Shown one piece after another: positions 22,230 to 34,817 of a stretch of 64,000 nucleotides of DNA (position 1 is its first letter; each line of letters starts with the position of its first letter). The stretch covers positions 32,582,750 through 32,646,749 of the forward strand of contig OY855905.1 of NCBI GenBank assembly GCA_963693305.1. Direction: 5' to 3'. Below the pieces are notes generated by a model. That model made no database searches. It saw only the letters and a list, made by a program, of their open reading frames with translations, and was not told the DNA's origin. The position numbers were made by a program, and so were the translations under genes. The DNA is from Meandrina meandrites. Lineage: Eukaryota > Cnidaria > Anthozoa > Scleractinia > Meandrinidae.

Positions 22230-24270
22230 TGGTTTCGCTGTGTCAGATGTTTTGGTTAGCCAAATTTTTTTGACCACCTGACACCCCAGTGGCTATTTCA
22301 AAGGGCTATTCTCCTGGGGCCAGGTGAATAACGTGCTTATTTTTCACTTGAGTGAGGTTTTCTAAATAAAGAAAACATTAATAATCTCTAGAGAGTAACG
22401 TTTCATACTTGCGGTGGTCTTATGTTGTCAAGGTTGAATATGAGAACATACCGTGTTTGATGTTGCTACAAAGTTGGCTATTCTCGATGGAAAGTATTTT
22501 GTCTTTCCCAGAGGTCAAGAACTTCACTTGAATTTTAAACGTCGAGGTACATGCCCACTTTGGTTGAGGTTTTCAACATCGGGGAATGAAAGGTATAGTT
22601 GTGGAACGGTACATAAATATTGTAAACCCTAAGCCGCGTTAAGTTCGTCTTATGAGATGTAGAAGCCACTTCAAGATGTGCGCTCAATTATAGGAACAAA
22701 CTGTTGAGTAATGGAGTTCGTTGAGTTGTTTAGTATCTTTCAGTTGCACCAGGTGGTTAGCAGGATTAATTTAAGATGAACGTGTGCGTTGAAGTTCACG
22801 GTGCATCAGCGCTGGTAAATTAAAGGATTAAGCGTGAATGCACGCATTCTCATGTATCTTCTATCACGTTGAAAGATGCACCTTGAACTTTGATCACACT
22901 CAAACTCATAATAAATTTCGGCATAGGACATCCTTTCTCGAAATGGCTATATATGTGCATAATCCATTGCTTGTAAAGGTTGTCAGCTATTTTCAGTTCC
23001 TCGTTCCCGTGTTGCAATCAAAGCCGTCTTCAACGCTTTTATTAGTAAGGTCTGGAATATATTCACCCGAAACAGTGACAACCAAATCAAGTGAAAATAA
23101 GCAAGATTTGTTGTTTACATTTGTATGTAGAACCCTAGGCGAAAAAGAGGGTGATACAAGTTTTGTTGTTTGTTTTACATACCGATGATGGTGTCAGGTT
23201 ACGAGTGTGTCAGACACGTATTAGCCTGCGAGCAGGCTCTCCGCCCGCAGGCTAGACACGTATCAGCTGAAAGTGTCAGGAAATTTTTGGCAAAGATTTA
23301 AGTCGCCAGAAAAAGAAGAGAACTTAAAAATTCGAGCAAAGACCTTGGTTAAACTAGCGCTAAAACTGGAGGAGATAATGTAGTCACCAAACGACGTGAT
23401 GATGAACCTCACGCAAGAGGATAGCAAACTTCGTGCTAATTTAAAAAAAAACAAACTTCGGGCGAATTAACCTAAAAAAAGAGATAAAATATCTTCGCGT
23501 GATCGGAAAAGGAAAAGGAAACTTGTACAGATAAACAACATTCAAACGTATATTTTATTGTAAAGAAAAATATAACGAAAATGAAACTGTCATCTTTTCC
23601 TGACAGATGATGCTGAAAAAGAAAAATAATCATTAAGCGAAGAGGCCACTTGTACAAGATAAGAAGAAAGTTGTGTAAAGGTGAGGTTAACTGTTTAAAT
23701 AGAAACGCTATCAATACCTTCATTAATCAACAGTACACTGCTTTATGTCTTCAAAAGATACATTTGATTATTTCGAGATTTTGATATCATATCATTACAC
23801 ACACTTGCATATACACTTATTGCTTGTATATAAGCAATATTACATTGGCTAACAAAATGGTAGGCAGTATTGATCCGGCCAGACAAGAAAAAACATTCAT
23901 AAGCGTACGAAAAATAGCCCACAGAGGAAAGGAAAAAATCAAAGTAATCCTGTTTGTTATGGATAGGTTTTCAATTTGAGAAGGCCACATTGAACTGACC
24001 AAGAAGGATCAGTTATTGCCCAAATCGTATATTATGGAGGGCTATCAAGCTTCCATGGACAGGTTACTCTTCATAACCTTTGTTATAAGTAATCTTCCAT
24101 GGTCCCTTATGGAGTGGCATCTGAGTACGAGTTAAGGCACTACATTGCCATGGCTCTTGTTGTTCTCACAATTTAACATCTTTCAGTCACGTTTAATATC
24201 CTCTTATAAGCAGTAGGTGTTACAAACGAGGGGAGATAAGGGGTACTTTGTCCACCACCGCCACCATAGC
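22230..24270. other. Intergenic, no gene seen
   Basis: A short palindromic repeat AGCCTGCGAGCAGGCTCTCC lies at about 23224-23243; related bits recur at about 57777-57795. Open frames here have no domain or codon structure that convinces me. Confidence 0.5.
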
Positions 24271-24280
24271 CATATCATGA

Positions 24281-24284
24281 TAGC

Positions 24285-24343
<59 letters not shown>
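24281..24343. repeat. (ATC)n microsatellite
   Basis: About 21 repeats of the trinucleotide ATC. Poly-Met, poly-Ile and poly-Asp frames across it are artefacts. Confidence 0.95.
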
Positions 24344-24344
<1 letters not shown>

Positions 24345-26130
24345 AAAGCAAATACATAAAGCTGGCATAAAGCGTGGGAAGCACAGAATTGGTTTTGGTC
24401 TTACGTTTGATTGGTTTAAAGTTTGACGCAAGTTTTTGTAAACCAATCACCAAGAATAGTGATGGAAAGCTTTAGTCTTCTCTCGTTTTTGCCTCGCTTG
24501 TTCGCTCAACTACCGAGAGTAAAGTAAACGGGAATAACTTTCTACACTCAAGTGAAAATCTCTCTATATTAAGACTGAAACCTGATATAGAACAGGTCTC
24601 AGTTGAGTGTCGTACAACCACTGAATGTCGGGACGTCACGATGGCCACTGATGAGAAGCACATACACATAACTGGAGCCAAGTCCAGAAAAAAGCGCGTG
24701 CACGACCAAGTTGTGATTGGTGTTAGTTTTGCATTTGAAGAAAACAATTGGCTTTTCGGCACTTTTTTAAAATCACTCTAGTGCCGTAGTAAAAATAAAA
24801 ATACCAGGAGAGTAGACAATAACAAGAACATGAATGTTAACAGATTCAGTAGGAGGATTAAAATCAATCACATTTCTATTTTAAATCAATCAGTTCTTCG
24901 GCGGTGAATAATCTTTTACATTCTTAACTGCAACTTAAGCCGCAATGTTCCGTACAACATTACTGGATTCGTCACAAAAAGCCTTTAGTTATTAATGGAT
25001 GTGAATTTTGAGACCAATGAACAAGTATTTTGCATTTTATCATCGGTGCACACGAATGTCGCGCAAAATGTTATTAAATATAGCGGATGTCAACACAAAT
25101 GCTGCTGAAAGCTATTTTAAAGTACTCCTGTGACTGCTGACGGACTGGCTAACCTCAAAAATCCGCTTTGAGATTAGCGGTAACACCAAATTCTAGATTT
25201 AAACGGGTCTCTTATTACCACGGAAAAATTACAGAGGGAAAAGCTGAGAATTCAAAGGAGGAATTTGACGTAATGCTCATCGGGCCACCACCTACCCGGA
25301 AAACGTAATGGGCGTCTCTGAATAAGGACTTCTTGGCCGCACCCCTGCAACTCCCAGGAACAACGCTGAAATGTCTGTGCGCTTTAATTATAGCACTTGC
25401 AAACCCTGGGAACAGCAAAACTGAATGCAAACGAAATACTCGGCCTTAATTAGCAGTTTATACGCTCGGAATACCTGGTGTTTAAGTTATGGTCGAGGAT
25501 CAAATGTGTTTTTTGGTTTCTTTGCTGTCTTGTTTATTTTTCTTTACGTTTTTAACGAAACTTTTCAGCGTATCAAAGGGTGATATAAAATATCAATTTT
25601 GGCCACAATGTAGTTAAAAAGCTTTCTGATACAATGTTTTTTTGTGTATCACTCTTGGTCATGGGTCAAGTTTGGTAGAGATCATATTGCGTAATCTTCT
25701 ATATTGTCTGCGGTTAAGATGACGATTGAATACGCATAGTATATAAAATAATCTGTTTAATAAAGTTCATTTAATCAAGTCTGCAAAACCGTTTTTGAAA
25801 TAGCCCGTATTTATTTTCTAATATTCTTGCCAGTGTTTTCAAATAAAGGAGTCCATCCACACCGATCCTTGCTAATCTGTTTCAAACTATTTTATATATG
25901 TTCTTGTCCTGTACGCGACTGGTAAACGGCATAGAATATTTCAGAAATAAACAGCAGTACCCTTAAGACTTGCTCAGAGATTTGTCATCAGTTAAACCTT
26001 ACAACAAATACTGCATATATTTTTTTGTTGTACAGCAGTGATAACATAACTATACGTATAACCGGGTCCGCCAATGCACGGCGAAAAACTATAGTGTACT
26101 GTTTTCATATCATTACCTATCATCTCGTTT
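24345..26130. other. Intergenic, no gene seen
   Basis: No feature recognised. The right end is the 3' flank of the receptor gene on the minus strand. Confidence 0.5.
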
Positions 26131-27000
26131 TCAACGGTGTTCAAACCTTACGCTTGTATTAACCGATTTCCTCTTGCGAAATGTATTCCTAAGCTCTTTT
26201 TTGATGTCATGCTTAAACAAGGCATAGGCGATCGGGTTCGCTGCAGAATTTGTCACAACAAGGAAAAACACTGATTTCATCAAATCGTCCGTAGCGTTAC
26301 ACAACTTGGTAAAGTAACACAGAGAGCTATACACTTCGAGTGCATAACAGGCGATAAAAATGACCACCACTGTTCCGATAACACGCGCTGATGAGACTGT
26401 TCTTTGACCTTTGTGATTTGGTTCATTATAACGTAGTTGAGAATCCAACTTCGCAAATTGTCGACAATGTTTCCTTGCAGTTCTTATGATTTTGACGGTG
26501 ACAAGCAGCAGTAGGACACATGGAATAAATTCAAACATGGTGGTCCAGATAACAATGGTGATGTTAAAGTTTATACTACACCCATGGAGACTCGTGCAAA
26601 ACGAAGGAACAAAAAACGTAAACAGCGGCACAAACCACGAGCATGCTATCAAGCACTCAGCCCGCCTTCTTGTCATCAAGGTTCTGTAGCTGAGTGGCCT
26701 TACAATAGCTAAATAGCGGTCGACAGTCATTGCACAAAGACTAGTAGTCGAGGAATAAATCATCAGCACTGCAATGTCATCTGCGATGCTATGTTTGCAA
26801 TTTGACAGCAAGAAGTTACGTACGAAATGGGCGGGAAAGAAACAAGCACCAACTCCAAAATCGGCCAGTGCGAGTGATAACACGAAGCGGTTTGGAACCG
26901 TTTTGAGTCTGCGCCTCGTGCATATAAGGTAGATTACGAAGCCATTTCCAAAGATGGCGAAGATTGAAGGAATCCATCCAAGAATCCAGTACCAATTCAT
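26131..27000 (-). CDS. Orphan class A (rhodopsin-like) GPCR
   Basis: A 289-residue, single-exon seven-transmembrane receptor. An in-frame stop lies just upstream of the ATG, so the start is secure. Landmarks are Asn19 (1.50, GNGFVIYLI), Asp47 (2.50, LALAD), the DRY motif at 94-96, Trp122 (4.50), Pro160 (5.50) and NPIAY at 255-259 (NPxxY). ECL2 contains two Cys (135, 141) and Cys68 lies at the top of TM3, so a disulfide is possible. TM6 reads FIACYALEV and lacks both the Trp6.48 and Pro6.50 of CWxP. Residue 3.32 is Ala, not the amine-binding Asp. The tail is short and basic. The ligand is unknown. It is related to the fragment at 6394 but clearly distinct from the 30-62 kb array. Confidence 0.9.
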   Translation of the reverse strand: MNWYWILGWIPSIFAIFGNGFVIYLICTRRRLKTVPNRFVLSLALADFGVGACFFPAHFVRNFLLSNCKHSIADDIAVLMIYSSTTSLCAMTVDRYLAIVRPLSYRTLMTRRRAECLIACSWFVPLFTFFVPSFCTSLHGCSINFNITIVIWTTMFEFIPCVLLLLVTVKIIRTARKHCRQFAKLDSQLRYNEPNHKGQRTVSSARVIGTVVVIFIACYALEVYSSLCYFTKLCNATDDLMKSVFFLVVTNSAANPIAYALFKHDIKKELRNTFRKRKSVNTSVRFEHR

Positions 27001-28050
27001 CGCAAACTTTAAGGAAATAGTTGTTCTTAACCACTATATATTCCTCTTCAGCCGAACAGGCCTTATCCAACTCAGAAGCGTATTTGTAAACAGTATAAGT
27101 AACGTTTGCGTGGGAGTTGACGACATTACGTGGAAATATTAACCTCCACCCCGTAACAATTTGTCATCGCTTTATCGGAGCTACCGTTTCATCGGCTGTA
27201 GTAGACAAATATATTGGCTCTAACTACAGTAAAAGCACAATCGCGTACATGAGACGACGCTATCTAATGACCACAACAATGCTGAACTGACCATGGAAGG
27301 ATGGGAACTTGTTATCATTATTTTGTCGTTGCGTTCAGTTTTCGGAAAATAACTTGCGACACTGAGGGGGTATCGGCTTTAAGACATTAGATTACAGGAG
27401 AGATCCGATTAGAGACAATGGATTAGCTCTGCATGATCCTTTCAATGCAGTGAAAGCCGCCCTACATTAGTCATGGACAAATGAAGGACAAATTGTCTTA
27501 ATATTAAGAAATGGTATAGATGCATTATAAATCAAAGCCCAACCTTTGAACGTTTCTAGGACAAATGAAATAATTGAGTGTTCATGAGTATAACATGTAA
27601 ATGTTTCTTCTTTAAGGAAAAAGAGTATCAAACATTGGTTAACTCGGTTAACCAGAAGGTTATAAGATTCCCTTGAAGTACTAGACAATCTGACAGTTAC
27701 AAATTCCCGATCAAAGACATCATAATGAGCTGTAGTTGAGCAAATTATAAGGTAACATTAGTGTATCTAATAACGGTAAAAATAGTGGCCTAGCCAAGAG
27801 ATGGTGGAATTCTTAACAATATGATTCAGTCTGGTAGGTGCAGTCCAATAAGGATACGAAACGAACGAGTAAGGTTAACAGAGGTGGTGGTTGATGAGGT
27901 GAGTCTTATTTTAGAATGGCAACTATCACAGGTCCCCTGTTAGCGGACACACTCGGAAGCAAAGGAGAGTGACCACTTTACGGGGGATTTCGCCCACGGA
28001 TCGGCCGGAAGGTCTAAAGAGGCATAGAGCTGGAGTCAGGAGGCCACATC
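27000..28050. other. Intergenic, upstream of the GPCR
   Basis: No gene seen. The motif GTTAGCGGACAC near 27940 resembles GTGTCCGTTAGCGGAGG near 29050, a dispersed minisatellite-like word. Confidence 0.45.
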
Positions 28051-28054
28051 ACGG

Positions 28055-28275
28055 AGTTATTTTTAAACTCCATTTCCCGCTAACCGGCCTATTCCGCTAG
28101 CCGATGGATTAGAGTCACCGCATTCCGCACGTATTCAGTTAAACTCCCATTTCCGGCACTGAAATTCCTATTCCGTCAGCCAATTGGAAGTTAGTGTCAC
28201 CACATGACATACGCAGTATTCAGTTAAATTCCCGTTTCCTGCAAACGCCTTACACGCCAGCCAAATCAAAATTAT
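28055..28275. repeat. Degenerate tandem repeat, about 85-bp unit
   Basis: Three consecutive units (about 28055-28138, 28139-28223, 28224-28275, last partial). Each begins AGTTAAACTCCCATTTCC-like and continues with CTATTCCG..AGCCAAT and AGAGTCACC. Divergent by eye; no known family recognised. Confidence 0.65.
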
Positions 28276-28797
28276 CAAGCAAACAGTACGGTGACGACAG
28301 CGAAAAAGTCACTTAAAAAGTGGTTTCGCTCTGTTTCGTTTTGTTCAGTTTATCAAATGTAGGTGAATTTTTCTGGGGTTGAATACTAAAGATCGTATAC
28401 AAGTTCAGAAAACGTCAAATTAGGAAATTTCACGACGTAGTCGTCAAGTGACGGCAAAGAAATGTTGCTTATAAAACCTATTGTTTTTTATGCACGTCAG
28501 CATTTGCTTACGTATCACATTACGCTTTCTCGGGAAAAGAAGAAATAACCTGGTCTGTGAAAACGCTATGATATAGACCTAGTAAAGGAGTTCACACTCC
28601 AGGAAATGAGCACCTGAGGAGGCAGTAATGGTTTGCAGAGCTGTAATATCATAGGGTAAGTTGCTGGATGACAATAAAATACTTATCACATCCCACTTAA
28701 ATTCTATATATTTTGAATAATCTTTAAAAGCACTCAGTTTCTTAAGGACGGCTACCGGCTAAAATTTTCGCTATGATTCCAGTGTTATCATATAGTA

Positions 28798-28877
28798 GAG
28801 GGGGGAGGGGGGGGGGGGGGAGGGAGGTGGCCATCCCAGTTGACATCTCATAAATCACCCCCCCCCCCCCCCCCCCA
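28798..28877. repeat. G-run and C-run pair
   Basis: A G-rich run (28801-28827) and a C-run (28857-28876) lie 30 bases apart. They can pair as a hairpin or form G-quadruplex structures. It may be an assembly-difficult spot. Confidence 0.8.
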
Positions 28878-28879
28878 AA

Positions 28880-29960
28880 GGTGTCCTCTTAGGGGAGGTG
28901 CCTGCCTTTGGCAAGTGTATTATCTAGTGTTTGTATGTGGATGAGGCCATGACTTAGTGTCCAATTATGGACGGAGCCCGCTTTTGAGAGGTTAAAAAGG
29001 GACTTTCTGTATGTGACTTCGACCACGACTCACTGACCGCTTTATTGGAGGTGTCCGTTAGCGGAGGTTACAATTTACTCTTTCCACCGACGGAGCTATT
29101 CTTGAAGTAATATCGCCACGCACGAAGACGAAAAAGCACAACCTTAATAGATCAGAAATAGAGAAACGAAATAGCTGGGACAGTGACTGTCTTCCGAATC
29201 TGGCCGTATATGGGCCACACTTAATCTCTACGGTCCACACTACACTACCTAGCCAGCGTTTTCAAATTTTCCGGCCGATCTTTGTTCGAGAAGCTTTTCT
29301 TGGTGACCGAGAACTCAGTTTTATTATAGAAGGTAGCCCTAACAAGAGAAGAAGGTTGCGTTATAGTTTCCATCTTAGACATCTTAACGTAACTATGCCG
29401 ATCAAACACGAACAAAAAAATCAAATGGCACGGACACAGAATATGTATTTTTAAATGAAGGAGACTGTGTGTGTGTATGTATGTGTGTGTTGCAAATGGA
29501 TGCGTCGTTTAATGATTGTCACTGCGGTTTGGGATTTGTTCAAATTTAGATTGCCGAAGAACAAGACTTTGCTTAGAGTTTGTATAATATTTACATAATT
29601 ATATATTAAATTTGACCACCTGCCCTTGGCTTCCTATAAATAGGTAGCCTGAGAAAAGGTAAAACTTCTTGATCTGAACTGTACCTAAAACCAATATCAA
29701 TCTAGAGAAGTGTGTTGAATGGGCGCTCAAGCAACACTGAAAAAGAAATAGTTTTCGGGCCGGGTCCCGGTTATGTCAGTCTGTTATTAACAATTAAACA
29801 CAACAAGCAAATTTAAAAATATGAATTATTGGTGATTTTGGAATTGTAAATACACTGGACCAATGAAGATTTAGAATGAATACAACAGCAGTCTTAAGTC
29901 ACTTATTCAACAACTGTTCGAAACGGTTTATCTTGGAAATGATAAGAGAAATGGGCAGTT
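28880..29960. other. Intergenic, no gene seen
   Basis: A short GT/ATGT microsatellite lies at 29467-29491. No gene recognised. The receptor array homology begins near 29960. Confidence 0.5.
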
Positions 29961-30426
29961 CGTCACAACATTTCCTCATGCAATATGGTAATTTGTGCGT
30001 TGAGTTTGCCTCGTGCTAATTTTTTTAAAATCATTCTAACTCAAGAACTCCTTGTTATTGCTTCTTGCGCATTTTATTTACCAATTCGTCAGGAAAACAA
30101 AATTAAAGGAGGGCGCTTTTCGAGTTTTATGCTGTTTAAATAATAAAAAATCGAAAGCTTCAAAGAACTACTGTGTGTTGTACAGTTTGAGCCCGAAATT
30201 GCCTTTTTAAGTAATTTAATTTCAAGTCTTTCTATGCTCGACTACACTGAGCAGGAAAAGAGAAGGATTATCTGCGAAAAGGGTTGCAGAATCGCATAAG
30301 TTATCAAAATAATGCGTACAGCATCAGCTCTCAATCATTCATATAAGCATACATTTCCTAACATGGTTTTTTTTGCGGAATACGACTGCTTACTTGTTGG
30401 CCTTTTATCTATCCAGAGAACAAGAT

Positions 30427-31322
30427 CTTTTACTCATGATTCTTCCAAAACATTAGTACTTTTAACGCATCTCTAAATTCACGTTTCCTAGCAGCGTAAA
30501 TCCACGGATTAATTGCCGCGTTTGAGTAAGGCAAGAAAAGTGCCCAAGTTCCCCAAGATTCAAGTGATTTGGTCTCTCGACACGAAGCACCATCTCCTAA
30601 AACAGCCTCGTTTATAGAGAAAGCCAGAGCTGGTAAGACAGTCAAATAAAATACGCCAATAACGATAGCAATCATTATGGACGCCTTTTTGTTGCTTAGT
30701 TGACCTGCTAACGTCGAACCGTTTTGCTGTCCGATGGCTCTGGACTGACGAGATGCTTCTTTGAAAATGCAAATATAACAGTATTAAAGAGATAATAACA
30801 CCAGGGATAAAGAATACTGTAGAAACGGCTACGATCCAGTAAGTATCTCCGTTGATAAGCAAACGCAGGCTAGCGATGCAGCTTGAAATAACCCAAACAG
30901 ACGCCACAGCGTATCGAAAACGTCTTGTGGTTACGATGGCGTTATATCGTAAAGGCAGGATCACTCCAACATATCTTTCTAAGCTGACAGAACACAAGTT
31001 ATATGTTGATATACCAACAGATAGAACGTGAACGCAGTCCACAGAAATACTCAGAGGATGTTCTTCGTTAGCGACAGCTAACAGTGATCGTGTGATCCAG
31101 AGTGGTAGCGCGACGATCCCGACAACGGAATCACCGACTGCAAGGGAAGCAAGGAAATAATTCGTAAGAGAGTGAAGAGTCTGCTTCTTGTAAATTGCTG
31201 TGAGTATTAACACGTTTGTTGTACAAGCGATAATAGCTATAAGCAGGCCAACAATGGTGGTCAAGACTACGTTCCACTTTTACTGTTGGAAGTTCATCGC
31301 AAGCTCCGTCGGTCACCGTCAT
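30427..31322 (-). pseudogene. b-type orphan GPCR, two frameshifts
   Basis: Equivalent to the intact receptor at 55210-56100. Compared with that copy there is an extra base near 31278 (after the ninth to fifteenth codons, in GACGAACTTCC..ACAGTAAAAG) and a 4-bp TTAA insertion near 30785 at the end of TM5. The frames TM1-TM5 and TM6-tail are otherwise intact (ERY motif, NPWIY). Both shifts destroy the receptor, so this is a young pseudogene. Sequencing error could be tested because the changes are small. Confidence 0.85.
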
Positions 31323-31828
31323 CTGCCGTGGTTGCAAGTGCCGTTATTTACATGCTCAGTTCCACATCTGACGCACCGGATAACAATCCAACGACTGCGT
31401 GAAAGCGGGTTTAGAGGTTCAGCTTCTTTTTGGACATAAATTAAAGAAGTTATACGTGTTAAATGAGGCTATTCCTAATATAGTATATTAGGCTTTTAAA
31501 GCACCCAAAATATTGAATTAATTCCCTTATCACTTTAACACCTGCCATTTTTGCTCTTTTGTTTAATCATCGATGTGAACGAAGCAAAAAGTAATTATTT
31601 AAGAGATATATTTTTGGTAACCTAATTTTATTAAAAAAATTGGCACACTTTAAATTTCAGTCGCGCGCCTTGCTGACTAAACCGACTGGCTGTTTGTAAA
31701 CGTTTTGATGTCTATTCATTATATCACTTGTGTATTCAGAAGTTGCAAAAATTGTTCTGCAACTTCAATTCTGAAAACGCGCGAAATACTAATCCTTATT
31801 ATTACTGGGCCCCACGTGATGACCTATA

Positions 31829-32397
31829 CGAGTCGATTCCCGATAACTCGAACCCTCGCTTATTCGAAGCTCGCGCTTACTCGAACCAAAATCGATTCCG
31901 TCATACATTTACTGTAATTTTACTCTCGGTAACTCGAACCCTCGATAACTCGAACCTCCCGCTAACTCGAAGTAATTTTCGTTTTCCCTCAGGTCATTTT
32001 CTACATAATTTTGCCCTTGATAACTTGAACCTTACCTGTGAATTCGTGAGAAATCAAAACAAACGGTGTACTGCAGTTCAAAACATTAAATTTATTTTGA
32101 AGCAGTCGTGTGAACATTTTCCTTTCTTTTACATTACACAAAACGTGTCAGTTCAGTTCAGGTTCCGCTGGTTTTCACAAAGTGTTTTTTTTTCGATTTA
32201 TACAGTAATTTAGAGTTTTACCGTTTATTTTCACTCGACTTCTCTATTCTGTAATTAAATTCGATTAAAATGTGCACTGCATGAATGCAAAAACATTAAA
32301 CACCGTTTTTTCTTATTTCCGGTCATTTGTTCTCAACTCCCGATATCTCGAACCTTTTCCAATTTTCCTTGAAGGTTCGAGTTATCGGAGTCGACTG
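31829..32397. mobile_element. TA-flanked pogo/Tigger-like MITE, copy 1
   Basis: The ends CGAGTCGATTCCCGATAACT and the complement of CAGTCGACTCCGATAACTCG are flanked by TA (31827-31828, 32398-32399). The interior repeats TAACTCGAACC many times. TA targets and CGATAACTCGAA-type ends resemble pogo/Tigger non-autonomous elements. The frame at 31728-32213 is not a gene. Confidence 0.65.
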
Positions 32398-32739
32398 TAC
32401 AGTGCCATATAAATTAATCCCTATTTTGGAGTCGATTTTACAGGGTTTGTTACGCCACAAAATGTAATAATTGACGCAAAATGTAATAGTAACCCAAAAT
32501 GTAATAACTTTTGACGCAAAATGTAATAAACTCGATAACCCAAAATGTAATAACTTTTGGCGCAAAATGTAATAAACTAAAGTAACGCAAAATGTAATAA
32601 ATTTGACGCAAAATGTAATAACTTATTATATATAAGTTTGACACACGACACCTATCAATCAAGTTGTACACGTCATCGATCACGTCACTAGATTGAAAAT
32701 CGCTTATTTCTTATTTATCTCCATTTCAATTATATTATT

Positions 32740-34355
32740 CAACGTGTTATCCAGAAACACTTGGCAACCTTATTCAAGAAAGTGAAAAAGCTTTCGTGGA
32801 TTGACCCAGATTCAAGTACAAATTTATAAGGGATCGGCGGATTTGCGTACCCCTATTCACCCTCTCCTGAACGCATTGCTGAGCGCATATCGTAAATGCC
32901 ATAGTACCGAGACTGCGCTCCTAAAAGTCCAGAATGATATACTAATGAATATGAACCGCCAGCAGGGAACACTTCTAGTTCTTCTAGATCTCAGTGCGGC
33001 TTTCGACACGGTGGACCACAAAATCTTACTTCATCGTCTACAGTCGAGTTTTGGTATCACAGGAACGGCTCCGAAGTGGTTTTAATTAAATCTTACCTTT
33101 CTGACCGATCGCAACGCGCCTTTTTAGAGGGCTGTCTCTCTGAAAGTTCCAAGCTGCCACATGGGGTTCCTCAAGGCTCATGTCCGGGTCCCCTGCTATT
33201 TACGATCTATTCTAGCAAGCTATTTGAGGTGATAAAGGATCATCTACCTGTTGCACATGCGTATGCAGATGACATGCAACTTTACTTGTCCTTCAAGCCC
33301 GACACCACATCAAGTCAATCTGATGCAATCGAAGCAATGGAACTCCGCATAAAGGCAATCTGAGCGTGGATGATTACGGACAAGTTAAAACTAAATGACG
33401 ACAACACCGAATTCTTAATAACTGGTACACGACAACAGCTTAGCAAGGTGGACATCGAGAAGTTATCGGTGGGTGATGTGAGTGTTGCCCCTGTTGCTGT
33501 TGCAAGAAACCTTGGAACCTGGTTTGATACCAACCTTAGTCTAGTGACTAAGACATGTAAAGCTGCTTTTTATCATCTGCATAACATTAGACGTATTAGG
33601 AAGTTTCTTACGGTTGACTCTACCAAGGTGCTAGTACATGCCTTCATAATGGGACGCATTGATTACTGTAACAGTCTTCTCCATGGTTTACCGACCACTC
33701 ATATTAATAAGCTACAACGTGTGCAAAACGCAGCTGCTAGGCTAATTTGCTCGACTCCGCGTTTTAGTCACATTACTCCTGTATTATATTCTTTACATTG
33801 GTTACCTGTGAGATTCAGAATTATTTTTAAAATTTTAATAATTACTTTTAAGGCCATCCATGGCCAAGCACCGGACTATATTTGTAATCTTATTCGTGTT
33901 AAAAATCCCTCCCTGTATGGTCTTCGCTCTAATTCTCAAGTTTTATTAGTTCCACCATCCACGAAAACAAAGAAGACCCTTGGTGACAGGGCATTTTCTG
34001 CTGCTGCACCATCACTGTGGAACAAATTGTCGTGTGCAATAAGAGAGGAGGACAATTTTAACAATTTTAATTTAAGCCCAAACTGAAGACATTTTTATTT
34101 AGAAAAGCGTGTGAATAGCTCTTGATGTTTTATATACATTTTTACAAGACCCATTGTTTTTAATATTTTAATTTTTAGCTTTTTACCTTAGCCCAATGTA
34201 TATAATTATTGTAAATAATTAGTTTTAATTAATCATACTATTCATAGCATATCTTTTAATTTATATTACTTATTTGGTTTGTTAGGCGCATTTGATCATA
34301 TTTACATGTTAATTTGCGCCTTAGAAATATTAAATATTATTATTACTATTATTAA
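32740..34355 (+). mobile_element. CR1/L2-like LINE, 5'-truncated
   Basis: RT and C-terminal region of a non-LTR retrotransposon. It ends with a stem-loop (GGCGCATTTGATC...AATTTGCGCC) and an ATT-rich tail, typical of L2/CR1-type elements. It is inserted in the 6.9-kb element beside its left terminal array. The AP endonuclease part is absent. Confidence 0.85.
32801..34086 (+). pseudogene. LINE reverse transcriptase, frameshifted
   Basis: RT motifs in order are DLSAAFDTVDH (about 32985), GVPQGSCPGPLLF (about 33160), YADDMQLY (about 33265, catalytic Asp pair), and then the long C-terminal part. That part includes GRIDYCNSLL, RVQNAAARLI and LHWLPV (33640-33810), a signature of CR1/L2 elements. 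The frame breaks near 33083, has a TGA at 33361-33363 and shifts again near 34075. No ATG start belongs to it because the 5' end is missing. Confidence 0.9.
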
Positions 34356-34643
34356 TGATCAGTAACACGCGAACCGAGGCACTTGCCTTGGTCAAAATCG
34401 TGAAATAATTAATTTAATTTCATGTTCCTGTATAAGTTTTTCCTAATTTAATACAATGTTGCATGTTGCGATCTCAATTCTCAACGGTACTATTCTGGCT
34501 GACGTTTTTTTTTTTTGCCGCAAAAATTGCACATTTCTTTAAGTTATAAGTTAACAACACCGAGCTAAAATAGGTGCATCGAGAACCTTATTTTATATGG
34601 ACAAAAGTGACAAGTCTGCTAAAGTAGCAAACCGGCAAATAAG

Positions 34644-34817
34644 GAGCCCCTCCCATGTTCCCATCAAAACTTTCCTCGTGTTCCTGTGTTCCCTAAAAGT
34701 ATTTCTTTGATGTTGGTGTTCCCTGTTCCCTAAAATATGCTTTGTTCCCGTGTTCCCAGTTTTATTTTCATTTTGTTCCTACGTTCTCTTGTTCCCTGAA
34801 AGCCTTGGGAGGGGCTC
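34644..34817. mobile_element. 174-bp MITE with 6-bp target duplication
   Basis: The ends GAGCCCCTCCCA and TGGGAGGGGCTC are perfect inverted repeats, with AATAAG directly repeated outside (34638-34643, 34818-34823). The interior is a run of degenerate GTTCCC words. Confidence 0.75.

Noticed and set aside
24281..24343. CRISPR-like regular repeats
   Set aside because: Uninterrupted trinucleotide microsatellite without spacers; a eukaryotic genome is indicated throughout.
24204..24453. Poly-Met, poly-Ile and poly-Asp frames
   Set aside because: Artefacts of the ATC repeat; no conserved flanking protein.
31728..32213. 161-codon frame upstream of a receptor
   Set aside because: Lies inside the TA-flanked MITE; no ATG-supported domain and not preserved in the second copy.
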